Positions 11,326 to 23,405 of a stretch of 64,000 nt of DNA are shown piece after piece. The stretch is taken from positions 8,094,501 to 8,158,500 of the forward strand of contig CP126192.1 in the NCBI GenBank assembly GCA_030272155.1, in the 5' to 3' direction. Under the pieces are notes generated by a model. The model searched no databases and was not told the origin of the DNA. It was given only the letters and a program-made list of their open reading frames with translations. The number at the start of each line of letters is the position of its first letter. Positions within the stretch are counted from its first letter, which is position 1. Source of the stretch: Tetradesmus obliquus. Its lineage: Eukaryota > Chlorophyta > Chlorophyceae > Sphaeropleales > Scenedesmaceae. A program made the position numbers and the translations under genes.

Positions 11326-13316
11326 GTATGCTAATATCTTTTGTTTGGTCCATTTAGGGCGTCCGAGTGACTGAGTGCAGGCACAGGCAGGTCGCCAGTC
11401 CGCTTCAGCGTTCATGCAAGATCACGCACTGCACAATGCTCTAACGACCAGTATCATTGTTTCCCAAAAGTGTATGTTGCTGTAGCGCTGAGATAGGCGC
11501 CACCATCTCTATGTAAGAACCCTAGGCATGCTGACACAAGAGTGAGGAGGTCGCTGCAGGTCAGCCAGGCCTTGGGCCCGACCCAACAGGCTGCAGCTGA
11601 AGCCGTGAAGGCACGCCTGCCTCACACGACGTACTTGATTGGTTTGATCAGACGCCATAATCCTAGTTGCAGGGTGTCACAAGGCTTGTCGTGACCATAC
11701 AATTACAAGTTGCAACTTTGGACAGCAAGTTGCAGCGCCCAGGCTACAGACAACCCTGGTCAAGATGACCTCAGGCAAGAGCCGATGCATTTGCAAAAGG
11801 TGCCAGCAGTAACAAAAAGGCTGTGCAAACAGCCTCAGCTGGGAGCAATACACCCCAAATGCCCCAGTACAAGCTGTCTGGATACGCTACAACCAGCTTT
11901 TAGTAAGCACTCGCCAATGCCTTCTGACCTATTGCTACTGCTAAGCCTGCTGTTCTAGACAAGCATACAGCGGTCTGCCGTGCGTGGTAAACCAGCCACA
12001 CACGCATGCAGTCTGCATGCTACTGCATGCTTCCCTTCTGAACACAATCAGGTCCTTGGTAACAAGGCCTGCCGAAGTGCCATAGAAATAAATGCAATGA
12101 AACATGGTCAATGCCTTGGCAACAAGGCCTGTTGACCTGCCGTTGAAATTATCACACCACACGAAACACACACGGCTGCATGCTGCAGTGCGTCTCACAC
12201 TGTGACAGTGTCTGATTGTGTAGCCTGCAATGAATCCTGCCGTCAGGCGACAGACTGCGCTACATGCTTACATGCCATATGCAAGCTCTCTGTCAACCGC
12301 AAGGCACCACACATACCAACTGCTGCTGGCGCTGGCTAGCCAATGCAAACGGTTTGCGTGCAGTTGAACACGGGGCATACTTCTGCCTAGCAGTAAAGGG
12401 CCAAAACAGCTGAGGAACTGGCCAGATGAATAGAAGGCAGCACCCGCTCCTATCATGACGGCTGCAGTAGGGACATTGCATGCCACCTATATGCTGAGCA
12501 GTTATAAAAGCAGGCAGCAGCAACTGCAGCGCATGTTCTGCGCCGTTCTGCGCCCTGGATTGTCTGATGTTTGCCACACACCACAGAAATGGAAGGCAGG
12601 CAGCAGCAGGCACAAAAGGTCAACCTACCCTTCGCCCCGCTGCGGACGCCAAGCAAGCAGCAGGGTCTCAGAACAGCGCGTGGTTTTTAAGACCATCTTC
12701 GTGCATAGCTGCGGAGCGTACGCACCATCAAGTTGCCAACCCACAGCCATAGCCATGTTGAGCTCAGAGCCTACTCTGCAGCGACAACTCCCAAGTGACA
12801 ACACCCCAATCAGCAGGCCTTCTCTATATATAACAATTCGACATGTGTCACAGCCACCCAAGCAGTGCCTGCGAGTCCTGCAAAACAAAGTCAATGTACA
12901 GCAACCATCACCAGCCACTCCAAAACCGTACTCAGAACGGCCTCGACAGAGTTCCACATATGTGTCGCACAAGCTCAGTGATGCAGGGCCGCACCGCACG
13001 GACAGCTGTTTGCAAGCCAAGGCATGATGACGGATCATGCCTAGGTGCGCAAGCATGCAAGTCCTGCGCTGCTCATGCCGCCGCAGCGAAAATCAATCGA
13101 CTCAGCTGCCACTACGCCAAATGCATGCCAGACACACGCAAAAGAAACCAGAAACCAACCAACCACGCACGACAACCCCAAACCATGCAGGCACAGCTGC
13201 AGCAGTTCAAGGCAGTCCCTAACAGTGCAGCAGTGCAGCTAGGCTGGTCTGCTGTTTGTATACAGGGGTGGGTTTGGCAGCCCGATAGATGAAGCAATGC
13301 CTGTATGTTGGCTTCA
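11326..13316. other. Gene-poor stretch
   Basis: I see no convincing gene. A TATAAAA sits at about 12503 on the plus strand, followed by ORFs with no recognisable domain. Around 12045-12145 there are two diverged copies of a ~70-bp unit containing CTTGG(T/C)AACAAGGCCTG. Confidence 0.4.
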
Positions 13317-13498
13317 CTAGAAGCCGTTGTAAGGTGTCCAACCAGCACCTGCAACAACGCAGCACCATAGACATGGATATGGAATGAGGCACAAAAACGC
13401 CAGCCCATCGCGCTGGACTATCAAACTTACTCACCTGTTAGCACAAGTGCTAAGACGTCACAAAGTGACAACACACACAGAGTGATACACAACGCCAT
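13317..13498 (-). CDS. Possible 31-aa secreted peptide
   Basis: Two-exon model. Exon 1 (13498-13435) encodes a hydrophobic, signal-peptide-like start (MALCITLCVLSLCDVLALV). It ends at a textbook donor, CAG|GTGAGTAAG. Exon 2 (13348-13317) follows a gttgcag acceptor, keeps phase, and gives GAGWTPYNGF and a stop. The intron is about 86 nt. I do not recognise the product. The splice signals are strong but so short an ORF could be chance, or it could be the 5' end of a longer gene with further exons. Confidence 0.28.
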
Positions 13499-14224
13499 GC
13501 GCCTATGCGGCTTCTGCCAAGCACACACGACGCCCGAGCAACAACAAGGCTATTGCTGAAACCCGCACCTGCCGAGCTGTACATGCAGGGCAGGCAGCAC
13601 TGGCAAGTCGCGGCGCTCCAGCAATCAACAGCAGGCGTAGGTGCGCGTTATAACACCTTTCAAATCAGCACCTGTTGAACTCACGTTTTGTGTGTGCTGA
13701 GAAGCGTGTACTTGGACACTACTGTATGACTGATTAGTAGACACCAGATCATGTCCCACTGAAAAACCCTTCGCAAATCATCCTGCAAGCCGGCTATAGG
13801 GCGCAACAAGCATCACTGTGCAGCGCACATCGCATCGGATGCATCAACAGAGGAGGCAGAAAAGCAACTGCAGTGCAACCAACCCCCTGTTTCTCATGGA
13901 CCGACTGCACTGCATATTCCCCACGCACGCACGCCTCCACGACAGTTGCGCTGTGCAACACCCTCCTGCCTAACATGTACAGCAGTGCATAGTGGCTGCG
14001 CGCAAATGGGACAAACACGCGCCGACGACAAAGCAACACATCAACTGCCGCCTCGTATGTTTTACAGAGCCACGATCCGGGACACTCTTCCGTGCTGCCA
14101 CTGCTGCGGCAATGCATCTCGCCTTTTGCTGCTCCACACGGCAACATGATCACATTCACACCATGAAGCCATGACAGCCGTGAAGCATCCAGACGAGTCA
14201 TCAGAATTGCTGCTGCAACATGTG
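13499..14224. other. No supported gene
   Basis: Overlapping ORFs of about 140 codons exist on both strands but none shows a domain, good start context or matching splice phases. Probably intergenic, including 3' flank of the membrane-protein gene on the minus strand. Confidence 0.35.
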
Positions 14225-15220
14225 TCACCGCCGCTGTGCCAGGTACATAAGCGTCTTCCGGTGCACGGCTTGCCGCCTGTGATGACCATACTCCGCCCCC
14301 TCAGCAGCGTGTGCATACGCATAGCTGCTTCTGCTGCTGCTGCTGTCACTGCCGCTTTCCTGCAAGCTATCCTGCGAGGGGTTGCTGATGCTGTGTACAC
14401 TCCAGATAGTGACCTGCTGCTGGCTTCCGTCGCTGCTCTGCTCTGCGCAGATGGTTGCGTCCAGGCTGCTGCCATGCTGTGCGTCTCTGCTGTGCAACAG
14501 CTTGCACCTTACTGTGTCCCGTGGCTGGAAGCATATGCGCAGCAGCAAACAGCGCAGTACGTCAGTGGGACTGCTGCAGCGGTCTGCTGCGAAGCACGGC
14601 GATTACTAACTAGAGTCAGCTACTCCAGAGGAATACTGCAGAGGAAACGACAAATGCATGCTGCCATGCCGTGTTGCACACATGCCTGCCTGTCAATATG
14701 TGTCTGGTGTTGGCATCAGGCGGCAGCAGATTATGTGCCCAACGGGCGGTGCTGGCACATGCCGATGCTTGAACAAGCACCAGCCCAGCTTGATGCCAAC
14801 TGAAGGGCTAGCAGTACAGCAGTTTCAGGGAAATCAAAGCAAGGTTATGATGACTAATGGCTCTGCTGGCTGGCAGCTTCTCACCAGTGGCTGCTGTCTC
14901 TGCTCCTGCAGGGAATGTGGGCGTCTCAGCAGTGAGAACGCCTGATAGGTGTTGCCTGTGCCTTCCTCATCTGGCCGCATTACATAAGCAGCCGAAAGCA
15001 CACACGCGAGTAGCATGAAGACCACCAACGGGTGCATGTGCAGCATCCTCCGTTGGCTAGAAGCGTGATGGGCCGCTGCTGCTGCTGTGCAGGCACTTTG
15101 TGTCAGCGCCACTGGCGGGCTTGATGCATAGCTAGCTACGGGAGTCTTGTGTTTATCATATGCAGCGTCAAAGCTCTTAGAAGCGTAAGCTGTGAACGGG
15201 CTCGAGCCATAAACAGCCAT
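14225..15220 (-). CDS. Hypothetical single-pass membrane protein
   Basis: Two-exon model, 211 aa. Exon 1 (15220-14885) begins with ATG (MAVYGSSPFTAY) and contains one clear hydrophobic segment, PLVVFMLLACVLSAAYVM, at about residues 62-79. The preceding ~60 residues are Ala/Ser-rich and lack a signal peptide, so a type II topology is plausible. The donor CCACTG|GTGAGA and the acceptor CTTCCAG before exon 2 (14524-14225) are both phase 0. Exon 2 is Ser/Gln-rich and ends ...MYLAQRR. No domain recognised. It is divergent from the CPBP protease gene, with 342 bp between start codons. Confidence 0.5.
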
Positions 15221-15562
15221 GATGAGTGACTACCGGGGTGCTTGCCGCGGCCTGCAGACTGCCGTACAATGTCAAAATGCACAATCAATGAGCGATCATG
15301 CTGCCGCGTGATAGATGTGAAGACTGTAGGAGAGTTGCCTTTGAATTGTGCCCAAAATTCGTGTGTCCTATCGCAAAGAAAGGTGTGATTCATAAGAAGA
15401 CAATCCAAAAGATAGTAAGGTGCAAAACAAGTGCCGTGCGAGGAAGGGCGACCGATACAACTCATATAGGTCCGCGGTTCGGCATTGGTCGGAGTTTGTA
15501 TCCGGAAGTATCTTTCCTAGTTGCCTTCAACGTGTTTCAAACTGCTTCAAGACATCCCAATC
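15221..15562. promoter_or_regulatory. Divergent promoter region
   Basis: The 342 bp between two outward-facing start codons (membrane protein on minus, CPBP protease on plus). No unmistakable TATA box or motif was identified; assignment rests on gene orientation only. Confidence 0.4.
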
Positions 15563-16211
15563 ATGATCTTCAGCGCCCTGCAATGTTACTTGTGCTCGCC
15601 TTGTTCCCCGGCTCGGTGTGCTGCTGCTGCTGCTGCCAGCAGATGTCTCGGACATCGTGTGTCACGATCAGTGGTGATCAAAGCCCTAAACGATCATGAA
15701 CATAGTGCTTCTGCCAATGGGCAGAGTTCAGAGCAGCAGCAACAGGCACAGCAGCAGGCGGTACTGCAGGAGCAACATAACAGCAACAGCACAGATGAAC
15801 AACAGCTCCCCTTAATATGGTGCCAAGGCATACTTGGTGGCACATTCGTGGATGAGGTCAGCTGCGGCAGAATGAGCTGAAGATGACAGCACTGGATGCA
15901 AGCAGCAGCTGCGCCATTGGTCTGGAGGCAGTGCAATACGCCCGAGAGCACTACGCTTTCTGCATGCCAGCATGCAGACTGGTTCTGATGCGTCTCCGAC
16001 ACGCTTTGTGTTGCCCTGCATGCACAAATCTGTACATCAAGATGCACCGACAATACCAGGCACTGTGCTTGTTGGTCTGCAGCTGCCCAGCTGTATAATA
16101 TGACAGTTTTGTGTTGTTGCCACAATGTCTTTGCCTCTACGCAGGTCAACGCTGCCTTCCCAGCAGTAGCATGGCAACCCAGCAACCTGCTGAGGGTGCG
16201 TGCACCACCAC

Positions 16212-16242
<31 letters not shown>

Positions 16243-16471
16243 TAAGCAGCCGCAGCAGCAGCAATGGCAGCGGCTGCGGTCACAGCATCAGAGTTGCTCT
16301 GCGACCTGCCCTATCAGCAGGACTTTGCTCTTGCAGCTTTGTTTCTCTCATCAGCACGCAGTCCTGTCTGTGTTTTCTAGTGACCTATGTGCTGCTTTTA
16401 CAGGTGCTGTGCTTCACCCTCCCAACAGCAGCTGCAGCTATGCTGGTCAACGCCCGCCTGGCAGCCGTGCT

Positions 16472-16502
<31 letters not shown>

Positions 16503-18118
16503 TTGCTGTCTCCAACTGCAGCTGAGACAGCAGCAGCAGCAGCAGCAGGACTGGATGTTGCCGAGTCAGCAGCAGCAGCGCCTGCGCTGCTGCATGTCAG
16601 CCAAGAGGCGGTCCTAGCTGTGCTGATGCCTGCTGCTGTGTGGCTGGCGCTTGGGCCGCGGGTAGTGTCAGCGCGGTGGGTGCAAGGCGTTGCAGGTGCA
16701 GTGCAGCTGCGTTGAGCAGCAGTTGTTTGTCAAGCAAGCAGTGCATGAACCCTGAGCGGCAGGTGGTGCATTGACAGAGAAATTGCAATCAGTTGCAGGT
16801 GTGTTCATTTGGTGCTAACCGCTTCTTGTGGCAACGCTCCTGGCAGGTAGCAAGAGAATCAGCATAAGGAGCTCAACATAACAGGCACTGCTGTGTTCAT
16901 GAAGTTAACGATTGCAGATGTTATGTGGAACTCAACCCGCTGTGCTGCATCGTGCTGCTGCTTCTGCTGCTGCTGCTGCTGCTGCAGGTGGGACAGCTAC
17001 TGGGTGCTGCAGACGCTGGCCACTTGTGCAGTGCTGTTTCCCCTGGTGGACCCGCTGCTGTGGGGGGCCTGGCAGCCAGCAGTGCAGGTGAGTGCAGATT
17101 TGACAGAGAGTTTGCATGTACAAGCAAGCAGGCCACCTGTGCAGTGCTGTTTCCCCTGGTGGACCCGCTGCTGTGGGGGGCCTGGCAGCCAGCAGTGCAG
17201 GTGAGTGCAGATTTGACAGAGAGTTTGCATGTACAAGCAAGCAGGCCACCTGTGCAGTGCTGTTTCCCCTGGTGGACCCGCTGCTGTGGGGGGCCTGGCA
17301 GCCAGCAGTGCAGGTGAGTGCAGATTTGACAGAGAGTTTGCATGTACAAGCAAGCAGGCCACCTGTGCAGTGCTGTTTCCCCTGGTGGACCCGCTGCTGT
17401 GGGGGGCCTGGCAGCCAGCAGTGCAGGTGAGCACTGACCCCAATCCACTGTAATGTGTTGACACGCCCCGGTGCATTAGCAAGGGCGCACTAGCCTCAAA
17501 GCAGTTGGGGCTGGCCTACAATGTGTCGTATGCTGGTACCAGATTGATGACCCGCTACTGTGAGGAGCCTGGCAGCCAGCAGTGCAGGTGAGCACTGTCC
17601 CCATCCACTGTGATGTTGATGGTGAGATCACGATCAGCAGCATGCAAGCAGGCTGTTGATGCATCCTACTGTGAGGAGCCTGGCAGCCAGGTGTGCAGGT
17701 GAGCACTGACCCATTTTGCTGTTATGTGATGACACACACCTGTGCGTTAGTAGAGGCGCACCAGCCTCCTAAGCAGTTGGTCTGGCCTAGACTGCGTCGT
17801 ATGCTGGTGCCAGGTTGAGGTTGAGGTGGACCCGCTGCTGTGGGTAGCCTGGCAGCCAGCCGTGCAGGTGAGTGCAGATCTCTGTGCTTTGGGGGTCGTG
17901 TTATACGGTGCCACTATCACTTCTGACACGGGTTTGTATTACACTGGACTTGACACGCCTGATGAGATGGGTTGTGCCATGACGCATGTGGCAGATCTGA
18001 GCTGATGAAGGTGAGTGCCGCTCTGCTTGGCTGAAGCGCATGGCCAACCCTCAGCAGTCAGGCTGTATGAGGCTGTGTTAGGCTTTGCTGACAGTAAGTA
18101 TACTGACAAGTTCTGCTC

Positions 18119-18158
<40 letters not shown>

Positions 18159-19139
18159 AGGCTGTGCTAGGCCCAGCACCTGTCAACCCCCTAGTAGCCA
18201 CGCTGCAGCAGGCAGCTGATGCTGGCGACTGGCGTAGTGTGGGGCTGCACTGCGCAGCGAGTGGCGTGCTGGGGCCTCTGTGGGAGGAGGTGCGAGACAG
18301 ACTGCTTGCAGTTTGGGTTTTTGGTGCTCGGACCAGTTCCATTGTGTTGGGGGTGGTGGGTGCCCGATGCCGGGGTTTGGGGTACAGGGTGGCGCGGCGC
18401 TGCATTGCTGTCTGCTTCCTGGTCACCTTCGGTCAATGTCTTGTCATCATGCTGTTGGCTTGGATACATGTTCCACACCAGCTGGCGACTAGCGCAGTGT
18501 GGAGCGGCACTGTGCAGCCAGTGGCGTGCTGGGGCCTCTGTGGGAGGGGGTGAGCATCAGGCTGCTTGCAGCGCTTGATGTCACAAACCAATTTTGGGGT
18601 GCCTGAAGCCTGGGTGCTGGGGTGCAGGGTGGCGCTGCGCTGCACTGCTGTCTGTCTGCCTCATGGTCGCCCTATGTATCACTTGTCAATCATGCTGTTG
18701 GCTTGGGCACATGTTCCACACTAGCTGGCGACTGGCGCAGTGTGGGGCTGCACTGCGCGGCCAGCGGTGTGCTGGGGCCACTGTGGGAGGAGGTGCGAGA
18801 CTGCACGTTCTAATAATGCACCAGTTCTTGGTGTCGATTGTGGGGTGCCTGATGCCGGAGTTTGGGGGTATCAGGTGGCTCTGCGCTGCACTGCTGTCTC
18901 TCTGCTTCCTGGTCGCCCTGTGTGTTACTTGTCGTCATGCCGATGGGTTGGTTGCTTGCCACCCCAAGCTGTCGACTGGCGCAGTGTGGGCTGCACTGCG
19001 CAGCCAGCGGCGTGCTGGGGCCTCTGTGGGAGGAGGTGCGCGACATACTGTGTGGTGGTGCTGCCTGCGGTCTGGCCACGCCTCATTTTCATGCCGGTAT
19101 TCAGTGCGCTGCTGTTTTCGCAGCAGGAACAGCAGCAGC

Positions 19140-19186
<47 letters not shown>

Positions 19187-19630
19187 CCATTTTGCATCTG
19201 CAGCTGACGCACCTGCGTGTCCTCCTGCCGCGCTGCTGCGCTGCTGGCGTGCAGGTCTGTTGGCGAGGGTTCTTCCTGACAGCAGCAGCAGCAACCGCAG
19301 CAGCAACAAGTATGTTGAGTTTGCAGTTGACACCTCTCCGCATTCTCCTGCTGTGCTGCTGCGCTGCAGGTCTTCTGGCGAAGCTTCTTCCTGACAGCGC
19401 TGACCAAGGTGCTGCCGCTGCCAGCTTGCATCGCCTTCAGCTCCCTCAATTTTGCGGTGCTGCACCTGAGCCCCCACAACCTGCTGCCGCTGCTGGTGCT
19501 GAGCAGCGTCTGCGACTCCTTGTACTTGCGCAGCGGCGGCAACTTGCTTGCGCCGCTGCTGCTGCATGGGCTGTGGAATATGAGCCAAGTGCTGCAGATT
19601 GCGCTACTGCACAAGGAAACTTTTGTTTGA
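15563..19630 (+). CDS. Plastid CPBP (CAAX/ABI-type) intramembrane protease
   Basis: Predicted 368-aa multi-pass membrane metalloprotease of the CPBP family. Exons: 15563-15856, 16145-16195, 16404-16675, 16988-17087, 18161-18289, 19370-19630; all phases match. The first ~50 residues (MIFSALQCYLCSPC..., Ala/Ser/Arg-rich, ending near VVIKA) look like a chloroplast transit peptide. All three family motifs are present: EE-VFW-R (281-286, EExxxR), created exactly at the exon 5/6 junction; F310-AVL-H314 (FxxxH); H348-GLW-N352 (HxxxN). WDSYWVLQ and LFPLVDPLLWG form a conserved hydrophobic middle. Family members cleave prenylated proteins or act in plastid development; the substrate here is unknown. 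Exons 4, 5 and 6 each have extra partial copies in the adjoining introns, and (CTG)n tracts precede the exon 4 and 5 acceptors. TGTAA at about 19726 is a likely polyadenylation signal. Confidence 0.92.
17019..17426 (+). repeat. 113-bp tandem array spanning exon 4 and its donor, 4 copies
   Basis: The last 69 nt of exon 4 (ATCAVLFPLVDPLLWGAWQ...) with the donor CAG|gtgagtgcag recur at 17132, 17245 and 17358. Each extra copy is preceded by the acceptor-like caagcaagcag. Copies 2-4 look identical by eye; copy 1 differs by one base near its start. Each spacer is 44 nt, so every copy could be read as a 23-codon mini-exon. Confidence 0.93.
17551..17869 (+). repeat. Decayed exon-4 copies
   Basis: Three further, diverged copies of the same exon end: about 17551-17588, 17664-17699 and 17826-17868. 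Each ends (G/A)TGCAG|gtgag. In the first two CTGTGGGGG has become CTGTGAGG, introducing an in-frame TGA. They look like an older layer of the array. Confidence 0.8.
18218..19034 (+). repeat. Exon-5 end copies of the CPBP gene, period ~245 bp
   Basis: The segment DWRSVGLHCAASGVLGPLWEE plus donor occurs in the real exon (18218-18289) and at about 18482-18548, 18724-18793 and 18970-19034. The second copy has lost the catalytic Glu pair (GAGGAG became GAGGGG). The fourth has a one-base deletion but keeps GAG GAG|gtgcg. Confidence 0.88.
19254..19310 (+). repeat. Alternative exon-6 start of the CPBP gene
   Basis: After a gcgtgcag acceptor this segment reads VCWRGFFLTA, matching the real exon-6 start VFWRSFFLTA at 19370. 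It would supply the catalytic Arg in a more family-typical WRGF context. It ends near a gtatgt donor out of phase with exon 6. Confidence 0.75.
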
Positions 19631-21143
19631 ATGATGCGAGATGGTTTGGCATCTTCTTTGGGCAAAGAGAGCACCTTTGCCGTGCAAGGGAGTCGTTTGC
19701 ACCAAGCAAAGGGGGGGCGGTTGAAGCATGTAATGAAAGCAGTCCCAAGGTTGCTGTGGCATGCCAAAAGAAGCTTCTTTTTTGCCGGAAGGCAACCCGG
19801 AACGGCAGGGCACCATGTTGCATTGCACATATGGTGTGCAGAGCGGCATCGATTGTGGCATCATTTGAGGCAGGTGTTTTTCAGGCATTGGGGCTCCATA
19901 TTCATGCATGCCTCCTTTAAGATCATTACGCATCAAATCATTTGGCCACAAGCTTCGCACACTGGCTGTGGCAGCAGCGGCTACGGCAATGCCTGTCTGA
20001 AAGTATGTGATGGTCTGCCAACCTTCGTATATGGCTGTGACGTCAGGTTTTGCAATGAACATCTATTCCACATACCACTCCTGCGCGGTTTGCAGGGTGC
20101 AGCATTTCCTGCAACTCTGAATACAGCAGTGCACTGCCTCTAAGGCCTGCTGGGAAGCTGGGTATGAAGTTCAGTGGAAAAATGTGGTCTCCCTGCTGGT
20201 GGTGGTGCCTTGGCCAGAAATGCCGGCTTCCCATGCAATTGATGCTGCTCTTGCAGGTGACTTATTGTGTTGGATTCCTCCTTTGCGCTTGGTGGTTTCC
20301 GACAGGCCTGCTGAAAACAAGCAGGGCAGCCCGAACGTGCTGGACTTGCCTTGGTGTGTCGAGCCTGCTGACGACCGCCTGTAGCATGCTGAAAGCGTAT
20401 TGGAGTTGTGGTAGCCGTAAGCGTGCTTGCTGCAAAGCCTGCCAGGGCCTCAAACCAAGGTGTCACCTGCGAGTGCTTGCAGGACAACGCTGCAACTCCG
20501 GCATGGTCTGCAAAGCAAACGGGCTGATTGAAAAGTATGTTACGCGCTTCGTGCGGCGCATAATGACCTACGCCTAGCTGGTTATGCACTTGTTATGTTT
20601 TCTTAGCAGCGCGCCTCCCTTGGTTTGTGGGACCACAACCAATGCTTGTGCGTTGATTCAACGATCAACAAACGTGTAACAGCTGATGCAGGACTGTGGT
20701 GCACCGATCAAGCCATCTGCCAGCTCGTCCCGTATCCTCCATCCACAGTCGTACTTACACTAAAAGTATCAAAGTACAGACCTAAAAGGTTGTACCTGCT
20801 GGTCTTGCCAGGTCAGATGATCAGCAGGGGCTGGGCGACCTGGACCTTTTTCCTCTGCTGCCTATGGTCTCAGCGCGCAACGCAGCCGATAAAAGCATCA
20901 TCAGCATCACCACACATTTTATCCGACGAACCTATTGATTCGGGCCTTCATTTTGCATGGTTGGTGCGGACAGTCTCCAACCCTTGTTCTGCCTCGCTTC
21001 ATCTCTCCGCATGCAGCGCCATAAAGCGGCCACGATCAACCGCATCTCAATTCTGCGTGGTTTCCCGGCGCCGCTACGCCGGCCAGCAGCCATACAGCGG
21101 GAGGTGATGCTTTCAGGTCGCCCAAGGCTGAGTGATTGCACTC
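19631..21143. other. Gap between CPBP gene and Gln-rich gene
   Basis: Contains the protease 3' UTR (TGTAA near 19726) and the 5' region of the Gln-rich gene. ORFs of 130-160 codons occur on both strands (e.g. 20164-20577 plus) but show no domain. No RNA gene seen. Confidence 0.4.
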
Positions 21144-21481
21144 ATGTGCGGACCACAAGATGCCTCTGAGCCGCTGACCATGTTTCTATCAGCAATATCT
21201 CCGGAAAGCACGTCCCCAGGGCTCAGCCCAGCCAGCCAGCAGCAGCTGGCAGCTGGCTACAGTAGCTCTAGGGGGCCCCCACTAGCACCAGCACAGCTGC
21301 AGCTGCCGTCGCTGCTGCATCCGCATCACACCCTGCAGCAGCCAAACGGGAGCATGACGCTTGCAGGAACAGCTGACGCAGCAGCTGTGCTTGACGCTCA
21401 AACCAGCGGCAGGCGCAAGGTGAAGCGCAGTACAACCTGGCCTCGGCAGCAGCTCATGGCAGCCATCTGCGAAGCCGGATC

Positions 21482-21513
<32 letters not shown>

Positions 21514-21579
21514 TTAACGGCACCTCGCCCCATGGTCCTACTACTACAGAGCTGCACGTGATGGCTGCTGCTGCAGCAA

Positions 21580-21628
<49 letters not shown>

Positions 21629-22163
21629 GAGCCAGCAGCACAGCACTGTTTTCCTTGCCAGGCCGAGTTTGAGTGCAGAGCTTGCAGGCACCACCAGCAG
21701 CAATAGCAGCGGCAGCCGGCCCCGCACGCGGGGTGCAGTCAAGCGCCAGGTGTCTGCCATCACTGACAGGGAGTTGATGCGAGGTGGTGTCACTTTTGCT
21801 GAGGACGTCATGGAGTTCCCACTGGGAACTTCAGCAGCAGCAGTGGGAACTTCAGCAGCTGGCAAGCAAATCACAGGCCGCAGACGAAGTTTGGATTCAG
21901 GCCACGACACATGCAGCTCTGCAGCAGCAGCAGCAGCAGCAGGCCCGGCTGCAGCAGCAGCACCACAGCAGCGAGGGGCAGCAGACACTGCTGCTGGCGA
22001 CATGAGCGCTGCTGCCAATGAGACGGCAGCAGCAGCAGCAAGCAGTGGTGCTGACATTCACCGCCGCATGGTTAAGCGGAGGGCATCTGCGCCACACTTG
22101 GGGTACAAGGGCTCCATGAATGGAGCAGCAGCAGCAGCAGCAGCAAGTTCTGCATCAGCGTCC

Positions 22164-22211
<48 letters not shown>

Positions 22212-22704
22212 CCAAGCGTGTCAGGGATGGCAGGTGGTGCGCAGCTGATGTTTGGCATGCAGCAGCAGCAGCACCCGCCTGAGTGCGAATGCACGCAGTG
22301 CATTTGCACGCGCACAGAGCAGCTCTGCAGGCATCTGCAGCAGAAGCAGCAGCAGATCATGCAACATGCCGCGCACATCCATCAGCAGCAGCAGCAGCAG
22401 CAGGTTGCAAGCTTACCTGCTGCGCTGCCACCACACATGGCAGCGGCCAACATCTCTGGTGCAGCAAGTGCAGCTGGTAGGCTCGGAATCTGGCGCCAGG
22501 GTTCAAGCAACAGCCAGGGTTCAAGCGGGCAGCTGCCGGGGATCTGGCGGCAGGGTTCAGGCAACAGTCAGGGTTCAAGCGGGCAGCTTCCCGGGTTGCC
22601 TCCTGCAGGCCGGGCTGTGAACTGGGCTGCACTGCAGGGGGGACCTGCAGCAGTTTCAACTTCTGATCCCTTGCCTGCTCACCTTAATGTCAGCGCCGGT
22701 GTGC

Positions 22705-22740
<36 letters not shown>

Positions 22741-23374
22741 TGCCACTGCAGCAGCAGCAGCAGTGGGGTGGATGCGTACCCGGAATGCAGCAGGCAGCAG
22801 CGCTCAACCCCGGCCCAGCAGCAGGGCTGCTGAGCTACACTAGTGTGAGCAGCAGCAGCTTCGGTGGCACCCTGCCTGGTCAAAGCAGCGGCGGCTACAG
22901 TCAGCAGCAGCTGCTGCCGGCCCAGACACCTGCAGTGAGACCCTCAGGCAGGCGCAGTTTGGAGCTAGACAACAGCAGCCCAGCTTCTGTTGGTATGTTG
23001 TCTCCACCATCAGCAGCAGCATGTGTTATGCCAGCAGCAGCAGCAGCAGCAGCAACTGGGCAGAGGCAGCTGATGAGGACCATCACACCAACAGGTTTGC
23101 AGGAGTCATTTGATATGCTGCATCTGTCAGGAGCTCCTGCTGGATCAAGCCAGGCACAGCAATACCACCAGCAGCAGCAGCAGCAGCGGCACCAGATGAC
23201 GGTAGCAGTTACGCACCAGGGGCCGTTTGGGCCGTTCCAGCAGCAGCAGCAGCTGACCTTCCAACTGCCGCCTGGGCTGCCGCCCGCCCTGCAGCAGCGG
23301 CTGCAAGTGCGGCTGCAGCAAAGGCTGCAGCAGCGGCTGCAGCAGCAAGAAGGGCTCCTGCAGCAGCAGCACGT

Positions 23375-23405
<31 letters not shown>

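Noticed and set aside
11326..13316. tRNA or other structured RNA genes in the gene-poor stretches
   Set aside because: Scanning for A/B-box-like words and cloverleaf pairing by eye found none that held up.
13794..14228. 144-codon minus-strand ORF after the membrane-protein gene
   Set aside because: No domain and no splice phase linking it to the neighbouring exons; similar-length ORFs overlap it on both strands.
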